A stretch of 64,000 bases of DNA from Mesodorylaimus sp. YZB2_4 (GCA_030248295.1 JASANH010001360.1:62001-126000), one strand, 5' to 3'. Counted from the first letter of the stretch, positions 35,087 to 51,519 are shown. Numbers and translations are program-made. Notes: a model not told the origin generated them from the letters alone.

Positions 35087-37645
35087 GAGTTTCCGTTGTT
35101 CCTTTTCAAGTCTGCGTAAATGCCGCTAGAGCTGCTTGACCGGAGAGCACAACCGTAAAAGGAGTCAAGCAAGCGTTTCCAAGACGGCATCTTGTTCTGT
35201 TAGGTATCTTCCTTCATACGGAGTCTGGAAACTTTCAATGTCCCAGGTGTAGTTTTCACGAGGTCCTCTTTGCAAGGATCCAATTTTTAAAATATCCGAT
35301 ATTAAAGGGACTCTTGATTACGCTCGAACTGTTTGTCGCAGGTGGCGTGTTCGAGGAAACTAGGGAGTCATCTCTGTCGGGTGGGCAGGTGGTGACAACA
35401 TTTAATTCGAAAACATGGGAAAAGTCGTACCTTTACGAGACAAAACGTGACGATGCGTGCCAATGACATGGGTAGGCGCAAATAACGGATGCTCCTATCT
35501 TGTTAGCTAGGTCGAATAGATTTACGTCAAACATGCTGGGTGAGTCTCGCTAACTACCTGTTTTGGTGATGGCTTTGAGGCCGTGCCGTGCCATTACTAT
35601 TGTCTGATCCGGTTTTACTCTATCGCATACCGCGACAGGGATTTGAAGTCAACTGGTTGGTGGTGTCGTTTTGTCATTTTCGTCCGATGTTAGGGTCGTG
35701 TATTTTCCGCTTGGACAGCGGTATTTTATCATGTCTGCGTGTCTGATCACGGGGTGAATTGGTTTTGTTTAGTCGCGTTTTCCATCTTGCTCTCGTCGCA
35801 TCCTTTTCGCCGTCGTCGTCGTTTCCTAAATTGTCTCGATGCTATGCATAATGCAATAACGTTGGTTACTGGTCGAACGAAGGCCGTGGCCGAGTGTTCC
35901 GGATATGAACTAGCCGCCATCTGCTCCTGTTACTGGACGAATTCGCGTCGAGGGGCTCCCATTTCGTTCGTTTTTGCCGCTTTTGTGCAGCTAGTATGGG
36001 CCAGTACCTATTATACAGGCGGCTGATGGAGCACCCCATCTTCTAGCTCCGCTTCGTAGTACTCCACTCAACTGAACGGATCGATGGATTATCTTCTGGC
36101 GCGAATAGACGAACGCGAACAACGTTGGCGACTGGCGTTTTGATGAAATAAGTAGCTTCTAGCACGTGCCCTATATGGATGGACTGCACAGCACTCCCCG
36201 CTCGGCACCAGCGAGCAGGGCTTCGACGAAAGCCGATTCTCGTTTATTGCTAACACGTTGTCCTCGAAAGAAGGAGGAGCGAATGGCAGACTTTACTAGC
36301 CCACTCGTAGCTCGGCTATTTCCTGTTTTCTCCTCTTCTTTGCATCGAACGAGGTGCCGACGGGACCGAAGCGTTTTGTCTCTCGAATAAAAGCTTATTT
36401 CTCCGGGGTAAAATCACTCATTTATAACGTGACTGCTGCGAGAGAGAAAGAAGCGGGTCCGAGGGGTCCGTTTTTTTAAGATTCGATGGACTTTTCCTGA
36501 TCGTTTGCAAAAAGTAGTAATTGATTTGACACTGGGTGCCAGGTCTCGTCGTGATGGCGCGGTTTGTACCTTTTACGACCCGAAGGACGGTTTAACGGGT
36601 GGCTAGGTACCATATTGTAGTCGTCACGGCATGGCGTTTTTACGATGTGTGCTAATGTGACAAGCCGAAGCTGGCTCGACATAAATGGAAGTTGGGACTG
36701 GCATAATATTGAACGTGGGATAGGGCGGGAGTGATGTAGAGCAATGCGGAGAAGATAGTTCTTCTTTGCTAGGAAATAATTGCACCCGCGCTACTCCATT
36801 TGGTTTGAATTTCTTGGACGAGGATCGAATGCGCGGGGGAGGAGATGCCGCTGATTTTTTATTTCTTTCCGTCTATACTATTCAAACAAGGTACTTCCGT
36901 ATGGATTTTTGGTTAGCTGCGATTTAAGGGGATGATGTGGTTTGTGCATGGGAGCAGTAAGAGGTCATTGACTCGGTACTGCTCGTAACTCCGACCTTGG
37001 AAGTACTAGTTTGTCTTCTGTCAATGGTTCGCCTCGTCTTTTATCGTGGCCTTGTGAGGAGCATGAAAAGTAAATGAAGCAGTGATGTGTGCGTGGTTGG
37101 TTTAGAATGGAAGTGGTACAAAAAGTGCAGTCATAGCGAGCAGGTGCTTCCCGTAGTTAGGTCGGTCGCATGTCCAGAGCAGTGCTTGTTGGTGGAAGAT
37201 GCAAGAACTAATTAAGAAATAGGCGAGGAGACTGCGATCATAAAGCATGGTTTTTACGTGATGCATTCAGCCGTGAAAAGGTGGATAGTTTTAAAAAAAT
37301 TCTGTGCAGGCTAGGAGAGGGTAATAGCAAATACATTTGCCCAGTTAGTTGCGTTCAATGACTGAAGTTTGACGATTTTTGTCGATTGTTTCAGACTTCC
37401 AGAATCGAGGCTTTTGTAAGAAAAGGCAAAAAGTCGGAGCTATTTGATTTGGAATCGATTGACTCGGTGGCCGATTGACTGGGTTTTATTCTGTTAGCTA
37501 ACGACGAAGGCGGCTGGTTTTTGGACTGTTTTTTATCCGCAACGGTGGATATTGGTTTTGGTGAGCTGCGTGGGTTAGTCGACTCGTCCGGCCAACCTAT
37601 GCTCGGACGATAGTCGACTAGCTGCGTGGAAAGAAGGCGTATCAG
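35087..37645. other. Stretch upstream of the JNK gene
   Basis: No gene firmly supported. Minus-strand pieces between 35200 and 35400 look coding in short runs and might be further exons of the basic-protein gene, but I could not join them in phase. The 5' exon or promoter of the JNK gene may also lie here. A 68-codon ATG frame at 36476-36682 (minus) has no known motif. Confidence 0.4.
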
Positions 37646-41193
<3,548 letters not shown>

Positions 41194-42891
41194 CATGCAC
41201 TAGCTAGCATCGTTTTATTTTATAGTTTTAGTTTCTTAGTTAATTTCTTGCTTTTCTATCTTTCCGTTTGTCGGGGGTATGATTTGGTGATTCGTTGTTT
41301 CTGGGATTTGTTTCCTTTATTTCCACCTATAGCTGCATGCAGTTTCTTTGTGCTCGAGTGATATTTGAAGGTGATGTTTCCTGTCCTGCCATTTCTGGCT
41401 GTGATGCATGTAAATACGATGGCTGCAATTATTGGATGTGTTGAGTGGGTTTATACGGGAACAGTTACTGGGTGTATGGCCAGCCAAGGTGCCAGGGGAA
41501 GCCAGTCTTCTTGGAAGGCTTGTTTGTGTGCACACTAATTAACGGGTGATTTCAGCTGAGCCTGGCAAAGCAGATTTGGCGACTTGGGACTTGCAGGCAT
41601 GGTTTGATTGCAGGAAATGGCGAAGTGGGGAACGCGGAGGCGATGAGCGACAGTGGCCATCAGCAGATGCAGTCGTCTATGTTGGAGAACGGTGAGAGTC
41701 AAGCGACTTCGATGACTAGCAGTTCTCGGTGAAGGAGTGGCTGGGCCGTGACAAATGGCTATGAGATGCCAGGTTTGCAAATTCAGCTCACTTTCTTGTG
41801 TTTGAGTGGGCTGTGCTCGAGTGAGTGGTATTGTATAAGGCGTTCTCGTTTGGTGGTAGTCCCTACTCCGCTTTTGTATTTCGATTCGACCTAGCATTTT
41901 ATTGTCAGTAATGAGGGTGGCTGACGAGGCGAGATGTATTTCTTCTCATTCAGATATATCCTATTAGTAGGCATTGGCGTAGTGCGTTGTGCATTGGTTT
42001 CTAGAATGGTATCGCATTTGCGTGGCCATGCTTGTGACCCTGGAGCCTGGGAGTGGTTGAGACATAGCTTATTGGATTTCGTTATGCTCAATTAGAATGT
42101 TGGGGTTATGCGAAAGGACTTTGCGATGTGACCGATGGTTTTATAGAATCTGTGTGAATTTTGTTGTTTATCAACGCTTACGCCCTTCAGCTCTTTTCTG
42201 ACAACGTTGTTGTTTTTGGTGGAAAATGAAAAAATGGAGAGGATTGATTGGGGAGAAGCGGGTGCTGGTGCAGGTTCATCTGGGCGGATTTGAGTGACGA
42301 GGCTGACCGCCTGACCAGCCCATGCGTGGATGAAGTCAACAGAGGAATAGTTGATGGTTTGCTATCTGAAAGTGTTTATGGCCGACTTGGTCAACAGCTG
42401 TAATTTTGTTGTTGGAAAGAAGTTTTTCAAGAATGTATTTAAACAACGGTACGTGGATTTAATGAGGGGCACGTTGGAACGAAGAGAGTCGAGTCAAGCC
42501 AAGGCCCGTATAACGCGCGTGACCAACCTGCTTTAGTGCGCATGGATCGTGAAGGGGCAGCGCAGGGAGATCACAGCAAACTGCCATGCCGACTTGTCCG
42601 TGTTGGCTGTGTCACGTGGAATACCTGGAGGAAAGCAAAATACGATGCTGTGAAGAGATTTGGTGTTCAACTTCCTTTTTCGACCACAGCCTATTGCACG
42701 ATGCAGGCGCGAGGTGACACCAAGCACAGACAACACTTATTTGTCTTAACGATTAGTGTACGATAGGCATAGCAATTTATGGCCGCGTGGTAGCTGGTAA
42801 TGGCCCACAGCCTTGCACGTATCCAAAAGAGAGGACCACCCAGAGTTGCAACCAGTCGCTATAGTTCTCGTGTTCTGATCGGTTGGACAGC
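41194..42891. other. Stretch between the JNK and SLC37-like genes
   Basis: It probably starts with the JNK 3' UTR. An ATG frame of 60 codons at 42354-42536 (plus), rich in Lys/Arg, has no family match I know. No other gene seen. Confidence 0.5.
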
Positions 42892-45800
42892 ATGGTGAAA
42901 AGGGACGGGGTGCTGGTGCAGGTGAATGTGGTGAGGGAAGTCAGATCCACGTACACCATTCACCACTTCATTGTGTTCGTCATGACATTCGCGAGGTGAG
43001 TGGCCACTGGTCATGCCAGGAGTTATGACGGGGTATCACGGTGACCAATTCGAAGGATCCCTTGCCCACATCGACGACCAAAGCTCAAAGCCGCCTAAAC
43101 ATTACGAGAGTACCCACAATAGGACTCGTTGACCCTGAGCCCCTGGGCCAGTATTGGAAGGCATATTTTCAGCTACCTCCAAATCTATGCTTTGCGCAAG
43201 ACTGTCAGTTATGTCAAGTCGACGATCGTGGAGGTGTGGGTGCCAATGAACGAGTCGTGTATCATGGATGACAAGGAGGTACAGTAGGTGCTGGCCTGCA
43301 GCTTCTAGGGATGGATGACTGACACTCGTGCGTTGCAGAGTGCTGGTGGCTACTCGCTGTTTGCCACAAAGAGCAAAGCCGAGACATTTTTGGGTGCGTT
43401 GGATTCGGTGTTCATGTTCTCCTATGCAGTGGTAAGCAGATGCAGTCTGGGTCCGCTTTTTCTTGAGGGAGTGGCCGGCGGAGTTTTCGCACCAAGCCAA
43501 AAAACCTGGCCTGCCAACCAAGTCTTCGGGCATGGTCAGTGGCTGAACCATCACGCTGAAGGCTCTGCGCAGAGGATCGATTGACAGGGGAGCCTCTGCA
43601 TTGGAACCCCTGGTAGTGGGTGATCTTAGTGACTGTGCAGCAAAGAGATTGAAGTGATCTCGTGGTGGCTAACTACGCGGCTCTATTTTGCATTTTAACA
43701 GCTGCTGTCCCCGCTGGCTAAACCTTTTTGCTTTTGTCGGTGGCTCATTGGCCAAACTTTTGTTTCAGGCCCTTTATTTTGTGGGCGCCCTCAGCGACCG
43801 ATTTGATCCGCGCGTGATCCTGTGCATCAGCATGTGGTCATCAGCAATTCTGGTAAGCCTTCCTGTTCTGACCTCTCCTAACTCCGCTTGTCCGTAGCCA
43901 CTTTGTTGCAGACGGCAGTATTCGGCTTCCTGACCGAGATGGTGCATTTCTACTCTGTGCCCTTTTACGTCTGCCTTTGGATACTGAATGGAGTGTGCCA
44001 GTCGGCCGGTTGGCCATCGTCGGTCAAGCTTATGGACAATTGGTTCGGGAAGCAGAAACGTGGTCTCATCTTTGGTTTGTGGTCATCGGCGTCCTCGGTT
44101 GGAAGCATTGTGGGGGCTTACATATGCGCTCTCATGCTTCCCTACGGCTATGAGGTGAGCACTAGGGGGACCCCTGTACAAGTATGACATATGACACGTG
44201 CTTCATTGCAGTACGCGTTTCTGGTAAGCGCCAGCCTCTTATTCTCAGTTTCCTTGATCGTCTACTTCGGTGTTGTCACGTCGCCCAAAGACCTGGGTAA
44301 GACTTGCCAGCCACACCTAGTGACTGGAGTGATGTATGCTGTCTTCAGAGCCGCCGAGTGAGCAACCTAAAGTACGCAATGACGAAGAGACTGGGATTGC
44401 TTGCACTGGCTCATCGACCCCTGACAGTAGCAACCCCTCGCCTAATGGGTCACTCGTGCTTCACCCAGAAAAGTCAAAGGCAATAAGCTTCTTCAAAGCT
44501 TTGTTTCTTCCTGGAGTAATTGCGGTAAGTCTTGGTCTCGCAAGCGGACCCTGGTCACCTATGCAGGGACTGGCCATCATTTCAGTACGCCTTGTCCTAC
44601 ACGTGCCTAAAGTCAGTCAACTACTCCATCTTCTTCTGGCTGCCCTATTACATGCGAGCCAATTTCGGTTGGGATCCCAGCACATCGGCCACATTGTCCA
44701 CTTACTACGACTGGGGTGGTATTGCTGGAAGCACGGTTTGCGGGTTCGCTTCAGTAAGTCTAACGTTATTCTAGACCGTCCCTTGCATTTCAGTGCCAAT
44801 GTATTCTGTTTCAGGATCTGTTGGGAAAGCGATCACCAGTTCTGGTCTCGATGTTGGCCTTGTCCATTTTCTCCCTGGGAGGATACGCAAGTAGGCTCTG
44901 CGCTTACGGCTGAGAAATCTGGCATGCGAGGCGGACGCCTAACCCGCCGGGCAAACCATGGCAAAATACTTGAGGCGAAGGCATAAGAGGGGATGGGTAA
45001 TCTTGGCTCTATCCCCACTCTTCATCAGGACATCACAATCTAGTGGATGAAAGGGAAGGCAGTAGGCAGCAAGGGCTTTGGTTGCTGCGCTGGTTTTGCC
45101 TGAAGACTGTTAGATACCGCCAAGATGTCTGCCCTGCGTCTTTGCTCCGAGTATTTTGTCTTTGCCATGACTGCTTATCAACCGAAGCCATGCTGGCTGA
45201 AAAGAAGAAAATAAGGCAGTCTTATCTTCTGTCCTTCCCCAAATTGTCTTTTACCGTCCTGAGGCAAGGAGAAGGAGCCCCAAATTCACTCCTGAAATAA
45301 TCGTTACTTTTTCAACCCTTGATCTCAAAATGGTCCAACAGTAGGAGACTGAGACGTGGGCTCACTTCAAGCAGTTTGTTTACTTTAGAATCACCTGACA
45401 ATAAACTCGTGAATGGAATTTTGATGACTGTGGTTGGCTTTTTCGTAAGTGGTGCCACAAACCTGGTCTCGTCGGCTGTGACTGCCGATCTGGGTCGTCA
45501 AAAAGCAGTTCTTAACAACCGAGAGGCCCTAAGCACCGTGAGTGGCATCATCGAAGGCAGTGGCAGTGCCGGGGCTGCCATTGGGCAAGCCATATTGCCA
45601 CTGATTGCGGCAGCGCTGGGCTGGAATGCTATATTTTATATGTTTATGATAATGGTGAGTAGGAGACTGGCTCCAGCAACTGGGAGAGACCCGATGGGGA
45701 AAGCCAGGCAATACACGCACCACTCACGTTGGGCCACACATGCACACATGGACGGATAAAACATGCGGTTGGCTTTCAGAACGTGGAAACTTAGCAATGC

Positions 45801-46366
45801 AGGCGAAAAAATGTGTTTTGCATGTGCAGGGAAGATAAACGTGCTTGCAATATTAGTGACAGAAAGGATTAGGAGTCAGGATTGTCTGCGAGAAGACAAG
45901 ATGTCCGCGGCAGGCAGTAAGACAGTCTGCAATGCTTTGCTTGTGTAAATGCAGATTACCAGCTTTCATCTCTGATGAAGGCCATCAAGAAGCATTGCAA
46001 GCTAACCTTATCAGTCTCTCATGACAGGCCTGTTTTCATAAAAACTAGGACTACTCTGCTTGTTTACACCATGCCCGTAGGAGGCAAGGTGGCACCTGGG
46101 ACCAGACGAGATGGCATTTCCACGCTACACACGCCTTCCTGTGTTGCTAGCTGTTCATTTCGCTGGTGTTACTCTCGAAATTGTGTTACCGGGAGTCGCG
46201 GGAAATGGTTGGTGACTGCTGTGCTCGAGTCTATTCGCTGACTGGTGGTATCGGAGAATGCACACAGACAGTCCCAGTCATTTTTGTGATACCACTTCCA
46301 TTGGGAGAAGCAACCGGAAAGGATTTGGACGATAAACTGGTCACTGTGTGTCAGTTGGTCGAGTGA
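42892..46366 (+). CDS. SLC37-like sugar-phosphate antiporter (major facilitator superfamily)
   Basis: Eleven exons join in phase: 42892-42995, 43173-43278, 43339-43431, 43769-43852, 43912-44154, 44212-44296, 44349-44524, 44586-44753, 44815-44890, 45389-45654 and 46151-46366, 538 residues. Family traits include LRKTVSYVKSTI after TM1, ALDSVFMFSYA, GALSDRFDPR, NGVCQSAGWPSSVKLMDNWF, GKQKRGLIFGLWSSASSVGS, the variable loop before KALFLPGVIA, and LVSSAVTADLG near the end. SLC37 members exchange glucose-6-phosphate for phosphate, usually in the ER membrane; which member this is cannot be told by eye. GGACAG ends one base before the ATG. Introns 3 and 9 hold repeat fragments. The tail after KLCYRES is about 60 residues, longer than usual. 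AATAAA lies at 46558. Confidence 0.9.
43466..43612 (+). repeat. Repeat family B copy, intronic
   Basis: Contains GTGGCCGGCGGAGTTTTCGC, GCCAACCAAGTCTTC, GTGGCTGAACCATCACG and GCGCAGAGGATCGATTGACA, in the family order. It lies in the third intron of the transporter gene. Confidence 0.6.
44905..44960 (-). repeat. tRNA-like SINE fragment, family C (partial)
   Basis: The minus strand shows GCCCGGCGGGTTAGGCGTCC, like the A-box half of the elements at 7388-7478 and 54105-54185. No B box follows. It lies in an intron of the transporter gene. Confidence 0.35.
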
Positions 46367-46557
46367 CGTTTATTGTTGGACTCGATCATTTTGATGGCCA
46401 TTTTTCATGTGCAAAATGTAACTGGCTCGCATTGAAGTAAAGTTCATCGGGTGTTACGTTGAGATCTGAAAGGGCTCTTGAGCTCGTGACGCTGGGGGCG
46501 TCTCGTAATACACGATGCAGGGATCCTTTAGATGCAGTCCACGAATCGAGGGAGTAC

Positions 46558-46563
46558 AATAAA
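46558..46563 (+). terminator. Poly(A) signal of the SLC37-like gene
   Basis: AATAAA about 190 nt after the stop at 46366; the nearest canonical hexamer on the plus strand. Confidence 0.45.
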
Positions 46564-47213
46564 TAGGTTTTGCCGAACCACGATGAGCCACACAATATGT
46601 ACACAATATGCACAATATGTCTGGCAGCAAATGCCTGACTTAGACTGGACTTCACTGGCTGGTGTTCATTGAGTACACGGAACTTAGGATAACGTTACGT
46701 GTGGAACCTGCTGCTAAAGATATCTATGGTACATCCGGCTGATCAGGAGACAAATAAAAAGTCATGGACGATGCGAGTGCAAAAGGACGGGGTCCGATTG
46801 TATCGGCTGGGCTCCGAAGAACCGTCTACTCGCAAGCGCGATCCCACCACTGTCACGCCGCGTCGCCTTTTGCCTGCTCCATTTCTGGCCTCGGCCGGTA
46901 CAGCGATCCTTGGGCAACCTGGCAGTCGAGGACTCCTCCCCGCCTCCCATATTGACGGCGTGCTTGGTGCGGACGCTCGGTCAACGTAGGCAGGCGCGCC
47001 GGAGGGCTCCCAACCTCAAACCGTCCACCAGTCCCGGCCCCCTAGTAGCTAGGTTACAGGCGCCCGCCACGACGCCCAGCCAACCACAGTCGCGCCGAGG
47101 GGGCACTCCTGGTCGACCATCCCTACTGGCCACTGTCCTGCGAGAAACCCTGACCAAACCAGAAAACACATGACCCGATGGATTGGCACGGCTCAAATAC
47201 GTCTCCAAAACAA

Positions 47214-47290
47214 ATTGCACGAACGGGGATCGAACGGGCGCAGAGATAAGCGCCGTCTCCAGCGCGACTGCAGTGACACCTGGCGGGGAA
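47214..47290 (-). repeat. tRNA-like sequence, probably a SINE head or tRNA relic
   Basis: On the minus strand a stem GGCGC...GCGCC precedes CGTTCGATCCCCG, a B box. The D-arm is poor and the variable region is missing, so a working tRNA is unlikely. Confidence 0.3.
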
Positions 47291-47610
47291 CGCTGATGCG
47301 ACGGGCAAAGAAGACTATTTTGTGAACTGCACCTGGCTAATATTCAAGTGCGACCATAACGTACTATGTCGGCTCCCATCGGCCCCATGTCCGACCTCAA
47401 CAAGGGATCCGACCAGCTCTGTCTGAAGGCATGGTGGGAAATGCCTGCTGCCCCATCAGAGGGGCTTTGGTGACTTGGTTCCCCTTTCCTTCATGCTTAC
47501 GCCTCGTCTGGTCAGGGAGCACGCCAACGCTTTTCATCTTTTACATGGCAGCAGACAAGGAGGCACGATGTGAGAATCAGTAGACGAGCACGAGGTCATC
47601 ACGATCGAGA

Positions 47611-47982
47611 TCACTCGTTGTACTTGAGGGCCATGTTCTTGCGGCGGACGATGGAATCGCCGGTGAACCAGTCGCGGCTGTACTTCTTGGCGGCACCGGC
47701 CGGGGAGTCGGTCCACTCGATGGTGACGCGATCGGACGACGTGTCGGCGCCGGAGAATGGTTTGACGGTGACCCACAGCGTGGTCGTCTCGCTCGGGTCC
47801 AGGCAGCCGTTGGCCGGGTCGATTTCGATGCGGTCGGGACCGACGGTGCTCTTCAGATGGAAGCCGATGCGTCGCACGCCACCGTTCGTCAGACGAATGC
47901 GCACCTTGAGGAACTCGTCGAACGGCGCGTTGTACCACAACTGGTCGAACGGCACGGTCTTGATGTCGCCGGGGATCGACAT
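47611..47982 (-). CDS. Major Sperm Protein (nematode sperm type)
   Basis: A single-exon gene of 123 residues. The ATG at 47982 gives MSIPGDIKTVPFDQL, matching the usual MSP start; a longer in-frame opening exists upstream. Traits of sperm-type MSP rather than VAP: PGDIKT, YNAPFDEF, GGVRRIGFHLKST, CLDPSETT, DRVTIEWTDSPAGAAKKYSR and the end DWFTGDSIVRRKNMALKYNE. The length fits the 126-127-residue family. MSP polymerises to drive crawling of amoeboid sperm and signals to oocytes in nematodes. The gene lies alone, head to head with MCCC1. A TATA box about 100 nt upstream fits strong tissue-specific expression. I see no intron, as in many MSP genes. Confidence 0.93.
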   Translation of the reverse strand: MSIPGDIKTVPFDQLWYNAPFDEFLKVRIRLTNGGVRRIGFHLKSTVGPDRIEIDPANGCLDPSETTTLWVTVKPFSGADTSSDRVTIEWTDSPAGAAKKYSRDWFTGDSIVRRKNMALKYNE

Positions 47983-48907
47983 GGTCGCTGAACGAGGTCT
48001 TGATTGGACACGAGAGAGGATCGGACTCGGTCGCACAGATGATCGCTCGAAAGCAGAATGACTGGATCCGCGCGGGGGCGCCCCTTTTATAGAGACTATG
48101 CCAAGGCAGTGTAAAGTGGCTCAGTGGCTTTACAGTAGTAGTCTGTCCAGTAATATGCGGACGTTGCGCGGCCGCCCTGTTCATGTGCTGTGCCCCTGCG
48201 CCCCTCGCCCCTGTGACTTCGCCATTACCAACGACAAAACCCACTGTTGGTTGTTGGTCAAAAATTTGGGCCACGGCAAACGAGTCAATGTCGGAAAGAT
48301 CTTGGGGCGATGATGAGCCCATGCATGCGTGATCTGGAGGGTGGGCGTGAGCACAGTGGGGTCATTCCTTGATTATCTTTGTCTGGCTGGCTGTCTGTCC
48401 TTAAGCGTGGTGGATGACATGCCTCTCCAGAGTGAGAGCGTGTTGAGTCGACTTGCTTGAACTGCTTGGCCTCGTCACATGATCAGCGAGTTCGGTAATC
48501 ATTTTGTGAGCAGTATAACATGTCCCTTCATCTCCGATTATGAGTTCGCGCATCTGCGTTTGATGATGCTGTGAAATATGAATATGGCCTCCTGAATGAT
48601 TACAGACCAGGCCGACAGCGAGTTCTCACGACGAGGGACCTTATCTCTTATCTCAAACGGAGACTGTTCTACAAGCGGTACGTTATGTCGCGCTAAAGTA
48701 TCAGCGTTAAAAATTACAGCGCCAGGTTTTTGAGCCCTCGCCGAAAGCGCTGCTTTGCATTATTTGGGCAAATTCGAAAAATAAATGAATTAAACTGCGC
48801 TTAAACTTTCAAATCTGAGAATACAATACTTTTTTAGACGTTGATCATCCTCGCGAAGTTTTGCAATTTTTCGAAATCGATATTGGCCAACTGCCATTTT
48901 GCCAGTT
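47983..48907. other. Shared upstream region of the divergent MSP and MCCC1 genes
   Basis: The MSP TATA box is at 48084-48091. The rest shows no gene. A CpG- and G/C-rich stretch (48060-48200) sits at the MSP end and the MCCC1 end is A/T-rich. Confidence 0.5.
48084..48091 (-). promoter_or_regulatory. TATA box of the MSP gene
   Basis: TATAAAAG on the minus strand, about 100 nt upstream of the MSP ATG, followed by a GC-rich leader. Spacing suits a start site near 48055. Confidence 0.6.
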
Positions 48908-51449
48908 ATGGTATTTTTGCGTGGGCACAAATCGTCTTCCCGTCTCCTTTATATTCCTCGGAAGCAAATATGTTCATTCGTTATTTCGAGTCTAAATATG
49001 GCTCGATACGCATCGACGAAGGCGGCCAGTTTGGCCACGAATCCTCGACCGATATCAAAATTGGTTATTGCAAATCGAGGCGAAATTGCGCGTCGAATAA
49101 TGAAAACAGCGAAAAGGATGGGTGTGAGCACGGTGGCCGTATTCAGCGATGCCGATCGGCAGGCCTTGCACGTACGACAAGCCGATGAAGCTTACCACAT
49201 CGGGGCAGCCGCCAGTCAAGAAAGTTATTTGAGAAAAGAAAAGATTTTGGAGGTGGCGAAGAGAAGTGGCGCCGATGCAGTGCATCCGGGATACGGATTC
49301 TTGTCAGAGAACGCCGAGTTCGCTGAGCTGTGCGAGCGGGAGAGTGTCATCTTCGTGGGACCACCACCGAATGCCATACGGGATATGGGCCTGAAGAACA
49401 AGGCCAAATCGATGATGGCGTCGGCCGGAGTGCCAGTCGTGCTTGGATATCACGGGGCCGATCAGACCGATGCCAAACTAAAGGTGAGTGCAGGGTCCCG
49501 TGGTGTTCTCCGATGCCAGGGCTCTGTGTAGCTGGTGGCTTGGTGTACCCTTTGGGGGGGGGGGGCAGTTGTCTTGTAGTCCGTCGTGTTTTATCCACAT
49601 ACGACGGCCATGCCAAGTTCCGCTGGACTGGGTCGCGGATGCCCATGTGACCGCGTCCGCATAGAGGGCATGAGAAGATCAACTTGGTCCCAGGCTGAAG
49701 TCAAACCCTGTCAGTGCACTTTGCGCGGGGTCAGACCCAGGGCCCAATGATTGCGAGATCCACGGGGACAGCTCGTATCGTGTTTTGCACATTTAGGAAG
49801 AAGCGCAGCGTATTGGCTATCCAGTAATGTTGAAAGCAGTACGAGGCGGTGGCGGCAAAGGTATGCGTATCGTACTTCGCGAAAGTGATTTCGATTCTCA
49901 ATTGGAATCAGCTCGTCGCGAAGCTATGAAATCATTTGGAAACGATGAAATGATCGTGGAGAAATTCGTGGTAAATCCTCGTCACGTGGAAGTACAAATC
50001 TTCGGCGATCACCACGACAATTACGTGTACTTGTTCGAGCGAGATTGCAGCGTCCAACGTCGACACCAGAAAATAATAGAAGAAGCACCAGCTCCTGGCT
50101 TGGACGAGGATACGAGACGACGATTGGGCGAAAGTGCCGTCAAGGCTGCCCAAGCTGTCAAGTACGTCGGAGCGGGCACAGTCGAGTTTATTATGGACCC
50201 GGAGAAACGATTTTATTTCATGGAAATGAACACTCGATTACAAGTTGAACATCCGATCAGCGAGATGATTACTGGCTTCGATTTTGTGGAATGGCAGCTC
50301 CGAGTGGCAGCCGGAGAACCGTTACCTGTGGTCGACCAATCAAGAATCATCAAGAAAGGACACAGTTTTGAGGCTCGTATCTACGCTGAGGACACGGAAA
50401 ATGATTTCATGCCCGCGCCTGGTCTTCTCAATCATTTAGACGTTAGAGAATTATTGAAAGCGCCAAAAACAAGAGTCGAAACGGGCGTACAAGAAAGCGA
50501 TGAGGTATCGGTTCATTACGATCCTATGATCGCCAAGTTGGTAGTTTGGGAGAGGGATCGTGAAAGCGCGTTGAAGAAATTGGACGATTCGTTAGCCAAA
50601 TTTCATATCGCTGGTGTCAAGACTAATATTAGTTTTTTACGGCGATTAGCTCAGCATGCCGAGTTCCAGAAAGGCAATGTCTACACCGACTTCATCAAGG
50701 ATTACGGCAAAGATCTATTCGATGCCGAAGTCAGGAAAAAATTGGCTGTTGCTATTGAGAAGCTATCAGCGTTCGTCGGCGGGTTGTTACTTTTGGAGAA
50801 ACCCTGCTCGAAATCGTCCGATCCGTTCAGTATTTCTGATCAGTTCCGTTTGAATCTGGCAGCGAATAGACGCGTTAGATTTGGTGTGGACGAGAAAGGC
50901 ATGTCCGAAGTGGAGGTTGTTTTCGAGGACATGCCCAACGGTCGTTATTCATTGAAAACGGCATCCCAATCGTCTCCTTTTCGTGTTTTCAACGCTCAGT
51001 ATCGTACAAGCGAAACGTGCCAGGCGGTGGAATTTAGTTTGGAATTGGGTGATCGCGTGTCCAGGGTCAAATTGGTCAAATTAAAAAACGAGGATGACAG
51101 CGAGCAGAATTTGACATTATTCACCAGCGATGGATCGTTCGATTATCGAATCCCCAATCCGAAGTGGGTGACCGAGTCGAAGAGCGGGTCTGGATTGGGC
51201 GATGCCACCAACCCGACTGCCCCTATGCCCGGTGTGATCGAGAAAGTATTGGTCAAGGCTGGTCAGCAAGTCAATGAGGGCGACCCCTTGGTCGTCATGG
51301 TCGCTATGAAAATGGAATACACGATAAAGGCAGCCCACGCTGGTATGGTGGAGAAAATTCTGTGCAAAGTAGGTGACAACGTTCCAAAAGGAGCTCAAGT
51401 GATTTCCTTCAAGGAAGACGAAAAATTGAAATTGAAGGATGATTATTAG
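48908..51449 (+). CDS. MCCC1: Methylcrotonoyl-CoA carboxylase subunit alpha, mitochondrial
   Basis: Exons 48908-49483 and 49797-51449 join in phase 0 to give 742 residues. It is the biotin-bearing subunit of the mitochondrial enzyme that carboxylates 3-methylcrotonyl-CoA in leucine breakdown. From the ATG at 48908 the first 35 or so residues are basic and Ser-rich, a targeting peptide; an in-frame ATG at 48998 is an alternative. Next are the biotin carboxylase parts ([26 protein letters not shown], the ATP-grasp loop [10 protein letters not shown] at about 208-217, [30 protein letters not shown]) and a C-terminal biotinyl domain with VAMKMEY, biotin Lys about 697. [21 protein letters not shown] and DDLxF-free spacing favour MCCC1 over PCCA. 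AATAAA is at 51520. The 313-bp intron holds a 12-G run. Confidence 0.94.
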
Positions 51450-51519
51450 GCTGGTATTGGGGCAGTGAATGTTAGGAGTATATTGCGATGATAGTGGATA
51501 CTTATGGTAGACAGTGTTT

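Larger units (their letters stand above)
46367..47610. other. GC-rich stretch between transporter and MSP genes
   Basis: Contains the transporter poly(A) signal (AATAAA 46558-46563). 46780-47160 is GC-rich and open in several frames, but I see no motif or splice structure. A tRNA-like piece lies at 47214-47290. Confidence 0.5.

Noticed and set aside
44336..44986. Plus-strand frame of 216 codons through the transporter
   Set aside because: It reads from exon 7 through an intron and exon 8 in a wrong frame; the spliced in-phase model matches SLC37.
47534..48322. Minus-strand open frame of 262 codons over the MSP gene
   Set aside because: It overlaps the MSP coding sequence in another frame, and the MSP frame matches a known family over its full length.
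48908..51449. Propionyl-CoA carboxylase alpha (PCCA) as the identity
   Set aside because: The loop wording [41 protein letters not shown] and the spacing before the biotinyl domain fit MCCC1 better.
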